Below, piece after piece: positions 37,889 through 44,635 of a DNA stretch of 44,635 nt (its first letter is position 1; each line of letters starts with the position of its first letter). Source of the stretch: Ruminococcus sp. (GTDB lineage: Bacteria > Bacillota > Clostridia > Oscillospirales > Ruminococcaceae); assembly GCA_017470535.1 (NCBI GenBank), contig JAFUYP010000032.1, forward strand, positions 1-44,635, written 5' to 3'. The translations under genes and the position numbers were made by a program. The notes below the pieces were generated by a model that searched no databases, was not told the origin of the DNA, and saw only the letters and a list, made by a program, of their open reading frames with translations.

Positions 37889-38797
37889 TCATCGCCGTGC
37901 ATTCACAGCCGTCATTCCAGAGCATACGAGAATACCTGATATGATGTACCGAATGTCAAACGCTTCCCCGAGGAACACACAGCAAAGCACTACGCTCATA
38001 AGCGGTATCAGCGAATTGCATATCGCTATGCGGCTCACAGGGTTGCAGGTAAGCAGCTTGTTGTAGATCCCGAACGCCGCTGCCGATATGGATACAAGAG
38101 CAAGAATTATCACAGCACCCTTTGGGGTCAGTACCGTGAGCCTTCCGCCGGGCAGCACCCCTGCCAGTGCAAGTGCTGCACCGCCTGTGAGCATACTTAT
38201 CCCGGTGGCGGTGTAGGGCGATGTTCCGCTCAGCGCTTTTCTGGTGTAAAGCCCCCCTGCTGCTGATGATACCACACTTAAAAGCATCACCCCGTCCCCC
38301 GAAAAAGTAAACCTTCCCGATCCAGAGCCTGCATTTATCACCACTATCCCGGCAATGCCGAGAATGCACCCGAGTATCGTCATGGTATCGAACCTGTCAT
38401 CTGTAAAAAAGGCGCACGACAGCGTGATAAGTATAAACGTGGACATCGCTTCTATTATGGAAGCCCTTGAACCGGTGGAGTTGCTCAGGCCTATGTAAAA
38501 GCACATATAATGTACCCCTGTGTTTATAAGCCCGAAAAGGACTGTGTGCAGCATTTTCCCCGGGCTTTCGGGGGCGAGCCTTTCACCCTTTTTCATGGCA
38601 AATAAACACACAGCCGCCCCTGCAAGAAAGAACCTCACCCCTGCAAACAGCATTTTAGCGGCGGTGTCGTCCTCCGCTATCGCATATTCCGCCATTCCGA
38701 CCTTTATCAGCGGGAACGCCGCCGACCACATAAGCGTGCATAAAAGCCCGAGTGCCACAGCGCTCCTGCCTGTGAATATGCTCCCCTTGTCCTTCAT
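37889..38797 (-). CDS. EamA/DMT-superfamily transporter
   Basis: A 302-residue membrane protein with ten predicted helices arranged as two EamA repeats (about 10-140 and 150-295). The first repeat has LLCTLMWSAAFPLIKVGM and the second ends with LGEAFDIRYIISGILVCSGM. Drug/metabolite exporters of this type move amino acids, nucleotides or small metabolites; substrate unknown. The ATG at 38797 follows GGAGGG; a TTG at 38809 reads straight through that ribosome site and is not the start. Convergent with the M20 gene, 14 bp apart, with no obvious terminator between. Confidence 0.88.
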   Translation of the reverse strand: MKDKGSIFTGRSAVALGLLCTLMWSAAFPLIKVGMAEYAIAEDDTAAKMLFAGVRFFLAGAAVCLFAMKKGERLAPESPGKMLHTVLFGLINTGVHYMCFYIGLSNSTGSRASIIEAMSTFILITLSCAFFTDDRFDTMTILGCILGIAGIVVINAGSGSGRFTFSGDGVMLLSVVSSAAGGLYTRKALSGTSPYTATGISMLTGGAALALAGVLPGGRLTVLTPKGAVIILALVSISAAAFGIYNKLLTCNPVSRIAICNSLIPLMSVVLCCVFLGEAFDIRYIISGILVCSGMTAVNARR

Positions 38798-38812
38798 AAG
38801 ACCCTCCAAAAA

Positions 38813-38837
38813 ATAAGCGGCCGGAAACCGACCGCTT
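38813..38837 (-). terminator. Terminator of the displaced host gene
   Basis: AAGCGG pairs with CCGCTT around CCGGAAACCGA. On the minus strand it follows the stop of the gene remnant at 38861 and runs into TTATTTTTT, just before the EamA gene's ribosome site. Confidence 0.6.
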
Positions 38838-38860
38838 TTGTTGTTTTGTAAATGTTAGAC

Positions 38861-38935
38861 TTACTTCATAGCCTCTTCCACAGCAACTGCGCAAGCAACA
38901 GTAGCACCGACCATCGGGTTGTTGCCCATGCAATG
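38861..38935 (-). pseudogene. 3' remnant of a host gene at the element boundary
   Basis: On the minus strand the last ~24 codons of a gene are readable (HCMGNNPMVGATVACAVAVE, then EAMK and stop) and are followed by a proper terminator. Upstream (38936-38938) the frame hits a TGA and the sequence becomes A/T-rich and non-coding. It contains a directly repeated GCA(A/T)TGTC motif (38930-38937, 39006-39013). This is what is left on one side when an element integrates into the 3' part of a gene; the rest should lie beyond the other end of the element. I could not identify the gene. Confidence 0.55.
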
Positions 38936-39090
38936 TCAAAAAAATTTACCGTTACAAGAAACGACTTACAATGACGAGAAAAGCCCGTAACTACGCCATT
39001 GTAACGCATTGTCTAAAATTTATCAAAATCTATTTTGACGGCGCTTTACTCACAAAAATTTATTTTTGGGTGACAAATGGGTGACAAAAA
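38936..39090. other. Probable attachment-site and recombinase arm region
   Basis: Between the gene remnant and the integrase lie an 8-bp inverted repeat (TTACAATG 38966-38973 / CATTGTAA 38997-39004), near-direct repeats beginning GCAATGTC at 38930 and GCATTGTC at 39006, and two copies of GGGTGACAAA (39068-39077, 39079-39088). These are the kinds of short repeats bound by tyrosine recombinases and excisionases. The exact core cannot be set without the other end. Confidence 0.45.
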
Positions 39091-39093
39091 TGC

Positions 39094-39123
39094 TTGACTT
39101 TTTCGGGTGTGGCGCGCTATAAT
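39094..39123 (+). promoter_or_regulatory. Integrase promoter
   Basis: TTGACT (39094-39099), 18 bp, TATAAT (39118-39123), 16 bp upstream of the integrase ATG. Confidence 0.7.
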
Positions 39124-39139
39124 AAATGAGGGTGATCTT

Positions 39140-40327
39140 ATGGCAGATATCAACGCTCGCAAGCGTGGAAAGAAATGGGAATACTACTTTGAGATAGCCA
39201 AGATGGACGGCAAGAGAAAGCGTATCAGCAAGGGCAGTTTCAACACAAAGGCTGAAGCGGTCAGCGAGGGTGTCAAGGCTATGCACGAATACCAGACCGC
39301 AGGCACAGTGAACACGCCTTCCGAGCTTTCCATGCACGACTACCTCAATTATTGGATTGAGATGTACTGTATCCCGAATCTGAAACCAACGACTGTTGCT
39401 AACTATAAAAAGTATATCAGGCTTCATATATCTCCGAAGATCGGCAAGTACCGTCTTGCTACGATCACGGCGGAACAGCTCCAGAAGCTGATCAACGATA
39501 TGGTCGCTAACGGTTACAGCAAGAATACCGTCATCGGCATCAAGGGTGTGCTGTCAAGCAGTCTGAACTATGCCGTACAGCCGCTTCACTATCTGAAAAC
39601 CTCGCCTATGGCGTATGTGAAGATACCCAAAGGCTCACGCACCAATTACCGTTCGTCACAGTACAAGCGTGAGGTCATCGAAAAGGATATTATCGACGAG
39701 ATATTTGTGCGTTTTCCGAAAGGCAGTTCCACCTTTCTTCCGCTGATGTTCGCTTATCACTGCGGTATGCGTCTTGGTGAAGCCTTTGCGATCACATGGG
39801 ATAACGTGAACTTCGCTGACAGGACAGTCACGATCAACAAACAGCTTCAATGGGATTTAGAGAAGAAGTTTTGGTATCTGACTCCACCGAAGTACAATTC
39901 AAGCAGGACTATTGATTTAGACGGCACTATGGTGGAGCTTCTGCAAGAAATGCAGGAAAAACAGATACGGGCAAAGGAATACTACGCCGATGAATACTCA
40001 CTGATATACTACGATGAGGAACTCGGCATCAACGAAAGCACAGGCAACGTGATAGATTTTGTAAACGTATATGAAAACGGCGGCTTCATTCAGCCGAGAA
40101 CGATACAGCATACAAGTCAGGTTATACACAAGTTCTATCCTGTGTTCACATTCCACTCCCTGCGCCATACACACTGCACCCGTCTGCTCGAAGCTGGGCT
40201 TCCTATTAAATATGTGCAGGAGAGATTAGGTCACAAAAACATCAGCGTTACAATGGACATTTACAATCATCTGACTCAGAGCCAGGCAGAACTGAGCAAG
40301 AGAGCGCTGGAAGATGTGTTCAAATAA
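39140..40327 (+). CDS. int: Tyrosine recombinase (integrase)
   Basis: A 395-residue site-specific recombinase of the phage/Tn916 type. An N-terminal arm-binding domain (ARKRGKKWEYYFEIAKMDGK, about 5-45) is followed by a SAM-like core-binding domain (about 65-150). The catalytic domain has Arg in HCGMRLGEAF, His-x-x-Arg in FHSLRHTHCTRLLEAG, His in LGHKNIS and the nucleophile Tyr in DIYNHLTQ. All catalytic residues are present, so it appears functional. The start at 39140 follows GAGGGTGA. It lies at the left end of the element next to the host-gene remnant and is convergent with the excisionase gene. Confidence 0.95.
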   Translation: MADINARKRGKKWEYYFEIAKMDGKRKRISKGSFNTKAEAVSEGVKAMHEYQTAGTVNTPSELSMHDYLNYWIEMYCIPNLKPTTVANYKKYIRLHISPKIGKYRLATITAEQLQKLINDMVANGYSKNTVIGIKGVLSSSLNYAVQPLHYLKTSPMAYVKIPKGSRTNYRSSQYKREVIEKDIIDEIFVRFPKGSSTFLPLMFAYHCGMRLGEAFAITWDNVNFADRTVTINKQLQWDLEKKFWYLTPPKYNSSRTIDLDGTMVELLQEMQEKQIRAKEYYADEYSLIYYDEELGINESTGNVIDFVNVYENGGFIQPRTIQHTSQVIHKFYPVFTFHSLRHTHCTRLLEAGLPIKYVQERLGHKNISVTMDIYNHLTQSQAELSKRALEDVFK

Positions 40328-40335
40328 ACATAAAA

Positions 40336-40366
40336 GAGGATAGCACCTTTTCATGATGCTATCCTC
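40336..40366. terminator. Bidirectional terminator between int and xis
   Basis: GAGGATAGCA (40336-40345) is the exact complement of TGCTATCCTC (40357-40366). T-rich sequence follows on the plus strand and TTTTATG on the minus strand. Confidence 0.82.
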
Positions 40367-40371
40367 AGTTT

Positions 40372-40587
40372 TTATGCTGTGGCGGTGAGTTTCTCCACAT
40401 TCTTCGGGTCGGAAAGATCATAGCCCTCGTATTCGGACAGAAACTTCATCAGAGCTTCGTGCCGAACCTTATATGAGCCCAGCTTCAGCACAGGCAGCAG
40501 CCCCGTATTGATGAGCTGATAAACATAGGACGGATTTGTGTGAAGTATCTGCGATACCTCTTTGACTGTGTAAAGAACTTTCTCCAT
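40372..40587 (-). CDS. xis: Excisionase-like HTH protein
   Basis: A 71-residue DNA-binding protein with a MerR/excisionase-type winged helix (YTVKEVSQILHTNPSYVYQL, then GLLPVLKLGSYKVRHEALMKFL). Such small proteins direct excision by their partner tyrosine recombinase and bend att DNA. It starts at 40587 after AAGGAGG; the longer open frame runs back through the iteron region and is not coding. Convergent with int, sharing a terminator. Confidence 0.88.
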   Translation of the reverse strand: MEKVLYTVKEVSQILHTNPSYVYQLINTGLLPVLKLGSYKVRHEALMKFLSEYEGYDLSDPKNVEKLTATA

Positions 40588-40635
40588 TCTTTTTCCTCCT
40601 TTATTTTTCGGAACATAAACAACTTGATAAAATAG

Positions 40636-40792
40636 CGTGTTCCCGTGTAAACAACGAAAATACGCTGTTTTGAGCGTGTACCTATGCCGTGTAAAGTGTC
40701 TGACAGCGTGTGTGCTACACGCCATTTCTGCGGTCACACGCCTGACCTACACGGCAGAAAGCTCGCAGTTACGGGCTTTACACGCCTACACG
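40636..40792. repeat. Inverted iteron cluster, candidate replication origin of the element
   Basis: CGTGT occurs five times on the plus strand (starts 40636, 40644, 40675, 40688, 40707), then ACACG five times (starts 40717, 40736, 40749, 40780, 40788). Most copies extend to GCGTGTA or TACACGCC. The left half is all in one orientation and the right half all in the other, giving a large dyad around 40714. It lies between xis and the 3' end of the helicase gene and looks like an iteron origin or a regulatory array. Confidence 0.6.
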
Positions 40793-40806
40793 CCTTAATA
40801 ACCACT

Positions 40807-42198
40807 CTACTTAAACTTTAACGCAATGCCCTTGAATCCACGGACATGACTGCTCCCACTCGGAATATTGAGGTCATACCTGATATGATACGCCGCTTCA
40901 TTCTGCCTGAGCCATGATACAAAAGTTTCACGTTTCAGGGCTGTGAGGGCGTTGTCCTCGCACCAATGGTAGTAACTGTCATACAGTGCCGATGAAGCGA
41001 CCCGCAAATTCTCCCCATACTGCACCCTGTCAGTATCTTCCAGAAATTCGGTAATATTGCAGTTGTCCTGCATCGTTTCCATGACGTTCTGTCTTGCCCT
41101 CTCGGAGATAGTAAAGCGGTAATTGTTGGCAAGCAGTCGGAGCAGACCGTCATACATCCAGCAGAAGATCTTCTCTTTCTCAGCGATGAACTTCTCGGCG
41201 ATATAGGGGTCAATAATACGCCTTTCGGGCGGCGGCAGGGTGGTGAGGATGATCATTCGCCTTGAAAAGCCCTTGCTCTTGTCATAGAGCGTTTTCGGAC
41301 TGCCGTTGCCGAAGCACAATAGCCTTGTGTAAAGCAAAGCCTGTTCCGACTGCTTGCCTTTCGCTTCAACATCTATCGGCGTTTCGGCTGTCACAAGGTT
41401 TTTGATATATCCCGTGGACGAGAGCGCCTGCATCTGCATATCATCGTCCACCATCAGCAGACGGTCTTTGAGATTGTAGCGGAAAAAGCGGTCGTTCTCG
41501 ATGCGGTGGACATTCCCCGTCAGCATATTGTTCATGAATATCTCACGGAGAACGATACCAATGCGAGATTTTCCCTCACCGCCCTGACCTATGAGGAACA
41601 TCATCTTCTGCCCTTTTGTGGAGGGTATCATCAGATAGCCGAGATACTCCTGCAAAGTGACCACATCTTCCGGTGTAAGCAGTTCCAACAGAAACGTCAT
41701 GAACTGTTTGGGATAATAAGCACCGTTTCGGATATTCGGGTCGTAACAGATGTTCAGGCGGTTGGTGCAGAACTCCTTTCGTGGATAAAAGTTACCATTC
41801 AGGTCGAGCTTTCCGTTCTGAACGTGGATAAAGTTCAGGTCGGGGTTAAGCGGCGCACTGTATGTATAGAGCCTGAGAGCGTCCATGAGCTGCAACACTT
41901 TCTTTGACAGTCCTATCCATACGCCCTGACGGAGCATACGATAAACCTCCGCCCCGAGAGCATTCTCGTCAACCAGTCCGTCATAGTCGAAGAACCGTCC
42001 GCCGATGCACTTCATGGGGTGCTTCTGCGTGAACAGCTTGCAGAATTTCAGCTCATTGACAGTAGTCTTGTCAAGCATCCAGTCGGGAAGCTCACGTTCC
42101 TGCTTTTTCTTTTCAGGTGGTGCTTTGGCAGCCGTATTCTCTTTGGCAGAATCGCTATTCTCCCCATTCTTCGACACATCGTTTGTATTCTCGTTCAA
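40807..42198 (-). CDS. P4/D5-type phage-plasmid primase-helicase
   Basis: A 463-residue replication ATPase. A charged N-terminal region (1-45) is followed by a D5_N-like region (about 60-190). The SF3-type helicase core has Walker A GQGGEGKSRIG, Walker B region LLMVDDDMQ and the sensor-like LLCFGNGSP. A C-terminal winged-helix-like region ends the protein. Proteins of this type open origins and unwind DNA for phage, plasmids and integrative elements. The start is a TTG at 42198, 8 nt after GGAGGT; it overlaps the upstream primase gene by 44 bp, suggesting coupled translation. The iteron cluster lies directly downstream, which fits an autonomous replication module. Confidence 0.9.
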   Translation of the reverse strand: MNENTNDVSKNGENSDSAKENTAAKAPPEKKKQERELPDWMLDKTTVNELKFCKLFTQKHPMKCIGGRFFDYDGLVDENALGAEVYRMLRQGVWIGLSKKVLQLMDALRLYTYSAPLNPDLNFIHVQNGKLDLNGNFYPRKEFCTNRLNICYDPNIRNGAYYPKQFMTFLLELLTPEDVVTLQEYLGYLMIPSTKGQKMMFLIGQGGEGKSRIGIVLREIFMNNMLTGNVHRIENDRFFRYNLKDRLLMVDDDMQMQALSSTGYIKNLVTAETPIDVEAKGKQSEQALLYTRLLCFGNGSPKTLYDKSKGFSRRMIILTTLPPPERRIIDPYIAEKFIAEKEKIFCWMYDGLLRLLANNYRFTISERARQNVMETMQDNCNITEFLEDTDRVQYGENLRVASSALYDSYYHWCEDNALTALKRETFVSWLRQNEAAYHIRYDLNIPSGSSHVRGFKGIALKFK

Positions 42199-42748
42199 TC
42201 CTGTCTACCTCCAGTTTAACTTCTGCCTGTTGCTCCTTGTCGAAACGGTTGAACGCTTCAAGCATATACTCCGCATAGCCGATATTCTGCAAAGCGTACA
42301 CGAAACGCCTGTCCGTTTCCTCATCGGGAGAAGTCGGCGCATAGCGCATTTTGTACTTGTCCAGCAAGGTAAAGTACCTCAGCAGAACATCATACATATG
42401 CTCCACCCTTGCTTTCTCTGCCTTACGCTCGGCGATCTTCCTGCGCCGTCTGTTGACTTTCTCCATATCGGGTGGCTTGTCCACGTCCAGACCAAGTGCG
42501 AAATCGCTGTTGAGCTGCTTCACGGCTTCGATCGGTTTCAGCCCGAAAAGCTCCTGCACCAGCCTGATCACATCGCCGTGCGCCTGACAGCCGAAGCAAT
42601 AATAGTGATCTTCATAGAGCTTGCAGGACGGGTGACGCTCCCTGTGGAACGGGCAGAGCGCCATGTTTCCTCGGTATACCTCTACACCGTAAGTGCGAGC
42701 TGCCGTCGGCACATCGACAAGCTCTTTTATATCGTCGAAAATAGTCAT
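42155..42748 (-). CDS. CHC2 zinc-finger primase-like protein
   Basis: A 197-residue protein beginning with a DnaG-type CHC2 zinc finger (CPFHRERHPSC, then YYCFGCQAHGDVIRLVQ, about 35-70). A charged helical region rich in Arg/Lys (NRRRRKIAERKAEKARV) and a C-terminal helical part follow. It lacks a TOPRIM catalytic domain, so it is either a DNA-binding primase subunit acting with the downstream helicase or a separated zinc-finger part of a split primase. The start at 42748 follows AGGAGG. It is first in the leftward replication operon and divergent from the STAND NTPase gene. Confidence 0.87.
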   Translation of the reverse strand: MTIFDDIKELVDVPTAARTYGVEVYRGNMALCPFHRERHPSCKLYEDHYYCFGCQAHGDVIRLVQELFGLKPIEAVKQLNSDFALGLDVDKPPDMEKVNRRRRKIAERKAEKARVEHMYDVLLRYFTLLDKYKMRYAPTSPDEETDRRFVYALQNIGYAEYMLEAFNRFDKEQQAEVKLEVDRIEREYKRCVEEWGE

Positions 42749-42766
42749 TTCGTGACCTCCTGATAC

Positions 42767-42795
42767 TTGAATTTGATATAGCCTTGTGCTATAAT
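42767..42795 (+). promoter_or_regulatory. Promoter of the STAND NTPase gene
   Basis: TTGAAT (42767-42772), 17 bp, TATAAT (42790-42795). A short imperfect palindrome (AATGATATT-GG-AATATTATT, 42793-42812) overlaps the expected start of transcription and could be an operator. AAAGGGG precedes the ATG at 42828. Confidence 0.6.
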
Positions 42796-42827
42796 GATAT
42801 TGGAATATTATTGAAAGGGGCTGCCGT

Positions 42828-44635
42828 ATGAACTGTGATATCAAAACCGTGATCGCCATTCTGTATAAACAGCTCGTATCATCGTCTGTGGGCACCTATC
42901 AGGCATTGGTGGATATGCTGTTCAAGTCCTATTTTAACGATCCGACCAGTCCGGAATATGACCGTTCAGAACCGTCAAAGCTGAATAAAGGCACTCGCAC
43001 CTTATCCTCTAATATCACGGATTTTTATGTGCGAAAGGATAAGTCTGTACTGCTCGGTGATATTAAAGGTATGCTGAAATATATCCTCGACAAGCCGCAG
43101 CTCCACGTTTCGTTCTTTGACCTTATCATCAATGATCCGCTGATATCAAAGCCCTATAAAAAGCAGTTTGCTTTGAATAATACCCGTGAATACTCCGATG
43201 ATGAGCATCTTGCGGAAGTGTTCTATACTGCCGTGACCATTGCCGCATACCGTCCTTATTATAAGGTTGATAAGAACTGGTATGCGGACTACTACTATGA
43301 TCCGAACAGCAATTCGGACGGTCTGTTTTCAAAAGCCAAACCCCAAGCACCGCCAAAATATTTTACCGGACGTGAAAAGGAACTTGACGAGCTGCACGCA
43401 TTGATGCAGTCCGATGGTAAAGTGTTTCTGACTGGCGTTGCAGGTGTCGGCAAGAGCGAGCTTGTCCGCAAATATGCTCAGGAATATAAATCAGAATATG
43501 CCCATATCGGATATTATAATTACAATGAATATCGTAACGGCATAGCCGATATTATTGCGAATGTTCTGCCGAATATGGCATTTATCCGCAGTGACATTGA
43601 AGCTCTCTATGAAGAAAACCTTGAACTGCTTTCGGCATTTGGGAAAAATCTCCTGCTTATCATCGACAACTATAATGTCCCTGCCGATCGTGACTCCAAC
43701 CTGCCTGACCTTCTTGAATTGGAATGTGATGTTATTTTCATTTCCTATTCTCACTATGACGATGATTTTACTGTATATGACCTGACAGAGTTCAGGACAT
43801 TCCGTGAATCGTATGATCTGATAAAGCAGTTTTACCCGTTTGATGAGAATGATCCTGATGTAAAATTCAAAATGCACCGTCTTGCGTTAATAACAGATAA
43901 ATATCCGTTTTCATTAGAGCTGTGTGCCCGTTCCATGAAAAGAGGAACCGACACACCCGATACCTGTGCAGATGCCCTTGTAGGAGGAATCAAGAATATG
44001 AAAGCAAGAATCCCTGCTAATAAAGACCGTAAGCCTAAGACCGACACACACTATCGTCACATTGAAAGCCTGTTCAGAAAGGCAGACCTCACTGTTACCG
44101 ATAAATACGTTCTGTCATATATGCGTTTCATGCCCGAATCGGGTGTTCCGAAAATGTTGTTTCAGAAATTGACAAGGCTTATTGATTTCACAGAGATAGA
44201 CAAGCTGATTGACCTCGGCTTTATCCATAATAACTCTGACGGTACGATCTCCATATCCTCTATTGTACGCAAGCTCGTTGAAGCCGATTATAAGATCAAC
44301 CCCGAAGAAATGCTTGCGTTCGGTGAGACTTTGTTCTCTACGGATACAAGCGAAGCTCCCAAAGAAGTACTTGCTGAGATTGCTGATAGAATTTCACCCT
44401 TGAAATATCTAACGATGATCGAAAGTGATGTTTTTGTTGCATATCATCTGCTGTTTCAGTTTTACTTCAAGATCGAAAGCAATTTCAGCACAGATATGGC
44501 TATGAGCTGCTTGGCTATGAACTATAACAAGAACATTTTCAAACACCGCCTGCTGTACCAGGCAGACAAGGCTCAGTTTTTTGAGCGTTTCAAGGACAGC
44601 GAAAACTTTGATCTTATCAAGCAGACTCTTGAAAA
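42828..44635 (+). CDS. STAND-type NTPase, partial, candidate antiphage defence protein
   Basis: An open frame of at least 602 codons that continues past the right edge. Residues 1 to about 175 form an N-terminal region with no recognised domain (MNCDIKTVIAILYKQLVSSS onward), possibly the effector or death-like adaptor. At 178 the STAND/NB-ARC module begins (YFTGREKELDELH). Walker A is GVAGVGKS (203-210) and Walker B is LLLIIDN with Asp280, followed by a helical and winged-helix-like part (to about 490) and then helical sequence resembling TPR-type sensor repeats. STAND proteins of this layout act as pathogen sensors in bacteria (Avs and related systems). It is carried by an integrated element and transcribed away from its replication genes, a typical cargo position. 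Defence function is inferred. Confidence 0.8.
   Translation, partial: MNCDIKTVIAILYKQLVSSSVGTYQALVDMLFKSYFNDPTSPEYDRSEPSKLNKGTRTLSSNITDFYVRKDKSVLLGDIKGMLKYILDKPQLHVSFFDLIINDPLISKPYKKQFALNNTREYSDDEHLAEVFYTAVTIAAYRPYYKVDKNWYADYYYDPNSNSDGLFSKAKPQAPPKYFTGREKELDELHALMQSDGKVFLTGVAGVGKSELVRKYAQEYKSEYAHIGYYNYNEYRNGIADIIANVLPNMAFIRSDIEALYEENLELLSAFGKNLLLIIDNYNVPADRDSNLPDLLELECDVIFISYSHYDDDFTVYDLTEFRTFRESYDLIKQFYPFDENDPDVKFKMHRLALITDKYPFSLELCARSMKRGTDTPDTCADALVGGIKNMKARIPANKDRKPKTDTHYRHIESLFRKADLTVTDKYVLSYMRFMPESGVPKMLFQKLTRLIDFTEIDKLIDLGFIHNNSDGTISISSIVRKLVEADYKINPEEMLAFGETLFSTDTSEAPKEVLAEIADRISPLKYLTMIESDVFVAYHLLFQFYFKIESNFSTDMAMSCLAMNYNKNIFKHRLLYQADKAQFFERFKDSENFDLIKQTLE

Noticed and set aside
40588-40737. 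50-residue N-terminal extension of the excisionase
   Set aside because: It lies within the iteron array and lacks a ribosome site; the ATG at 40587 has a strong one.
43129-44047. Minus-strand open frames opposite the STAND gene
   Set aside because: They are short, lack ribosome sites and lie opposite one continuous frame with clear NTPase motifs.

Overview
The window looks like a chromosome segment of a low-to-mid GC anaerobic Firmicute of the Ruminococcus/Oscillospiraceae type. This is inferred from content: a reverse-type rubrerythrin, a GH94 glucoside phosphorylase, a GH36 alpha-galactosidase, secreted proteins with Ig-like/FN3 modules and a long Thr-rich linker, a yabP-yabQ-divIC-yabR sporulation/division cluster, and strong AGGAGG ribosome sites. 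No marker gene fixes the species.

Layout. 1-6526: dispersed hairpin repeats, a SHOCT-like protein divergent from a small XRE regulator, an acidic-tailed lipoprotein, rubrerythrin, a small membrane protein flanked by an inverted pair of repeats, and two paralogous secreted Ig/FN3 proteins. 6702-11131 (minus strand): rplJ-rplL with an L10-type leader, a lipoprotein/DUF4321-like pair, a GNAT acetyltransferase, then yabP-yabQ-divIC-yabR. 11301-16181 (plus): HtrA-like protease, GH94 phosphorylase, zinc-ribbon membrane protein. 16328-18526 (minus): orphan Phd-type antitoxin and htpG, the latter behind a perfect CIRCE operator. 18749-27996 (plus): CPBP protease, a large polytopic protein, a NatAB-like ABC exporter, a TraB/GumN lipoprotein and alpha-galactosidase.

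27993-28949 is the most striking stretch. It holds three tandem ~330-bp units, none with an obvious gene of normal size. Each unit encodes a 34-37 residue hydrophobic peptide with a basic tail on the minus strand. Opposite it is a ~75-80 nt plus-strand RNA with its own consensus promoter, and the two transcripts converge on one bidirectional terminator. The 5' end of each small RNA repeats the sequence at its own peptide's start codon, so it is complementary to that mRNA's initiation region. The repeat differs from unit to unit. This is the architecture of Fst/par-type type I toxin-antitoxin loci, here as a three-copy array with unit-specific pairing sequences.

28996-38797: hisC, a CAP-domain secreted protein, dus, a pantothenate/CoA group (panT-like ECF component and coaX, with coaBC on the other side of a 179-bp fold-back element), a C_GCAxxG_C_C protein overlapping an M20 dipeptidase, and an EamA transporter.

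38861 to the right edge: an integrated element. A 3' remnant of a host gene is followed by a tyrosine recombinase, excisionase, ten inverted iteron-like motifs, a P4/D5-type helicase, a CHC2 zinc-finger primase, and a divergently transcribed STAND-type NTPase that runs off the window. The NTPase is a candidate cargo defence gene. The other end of the element is not in view.
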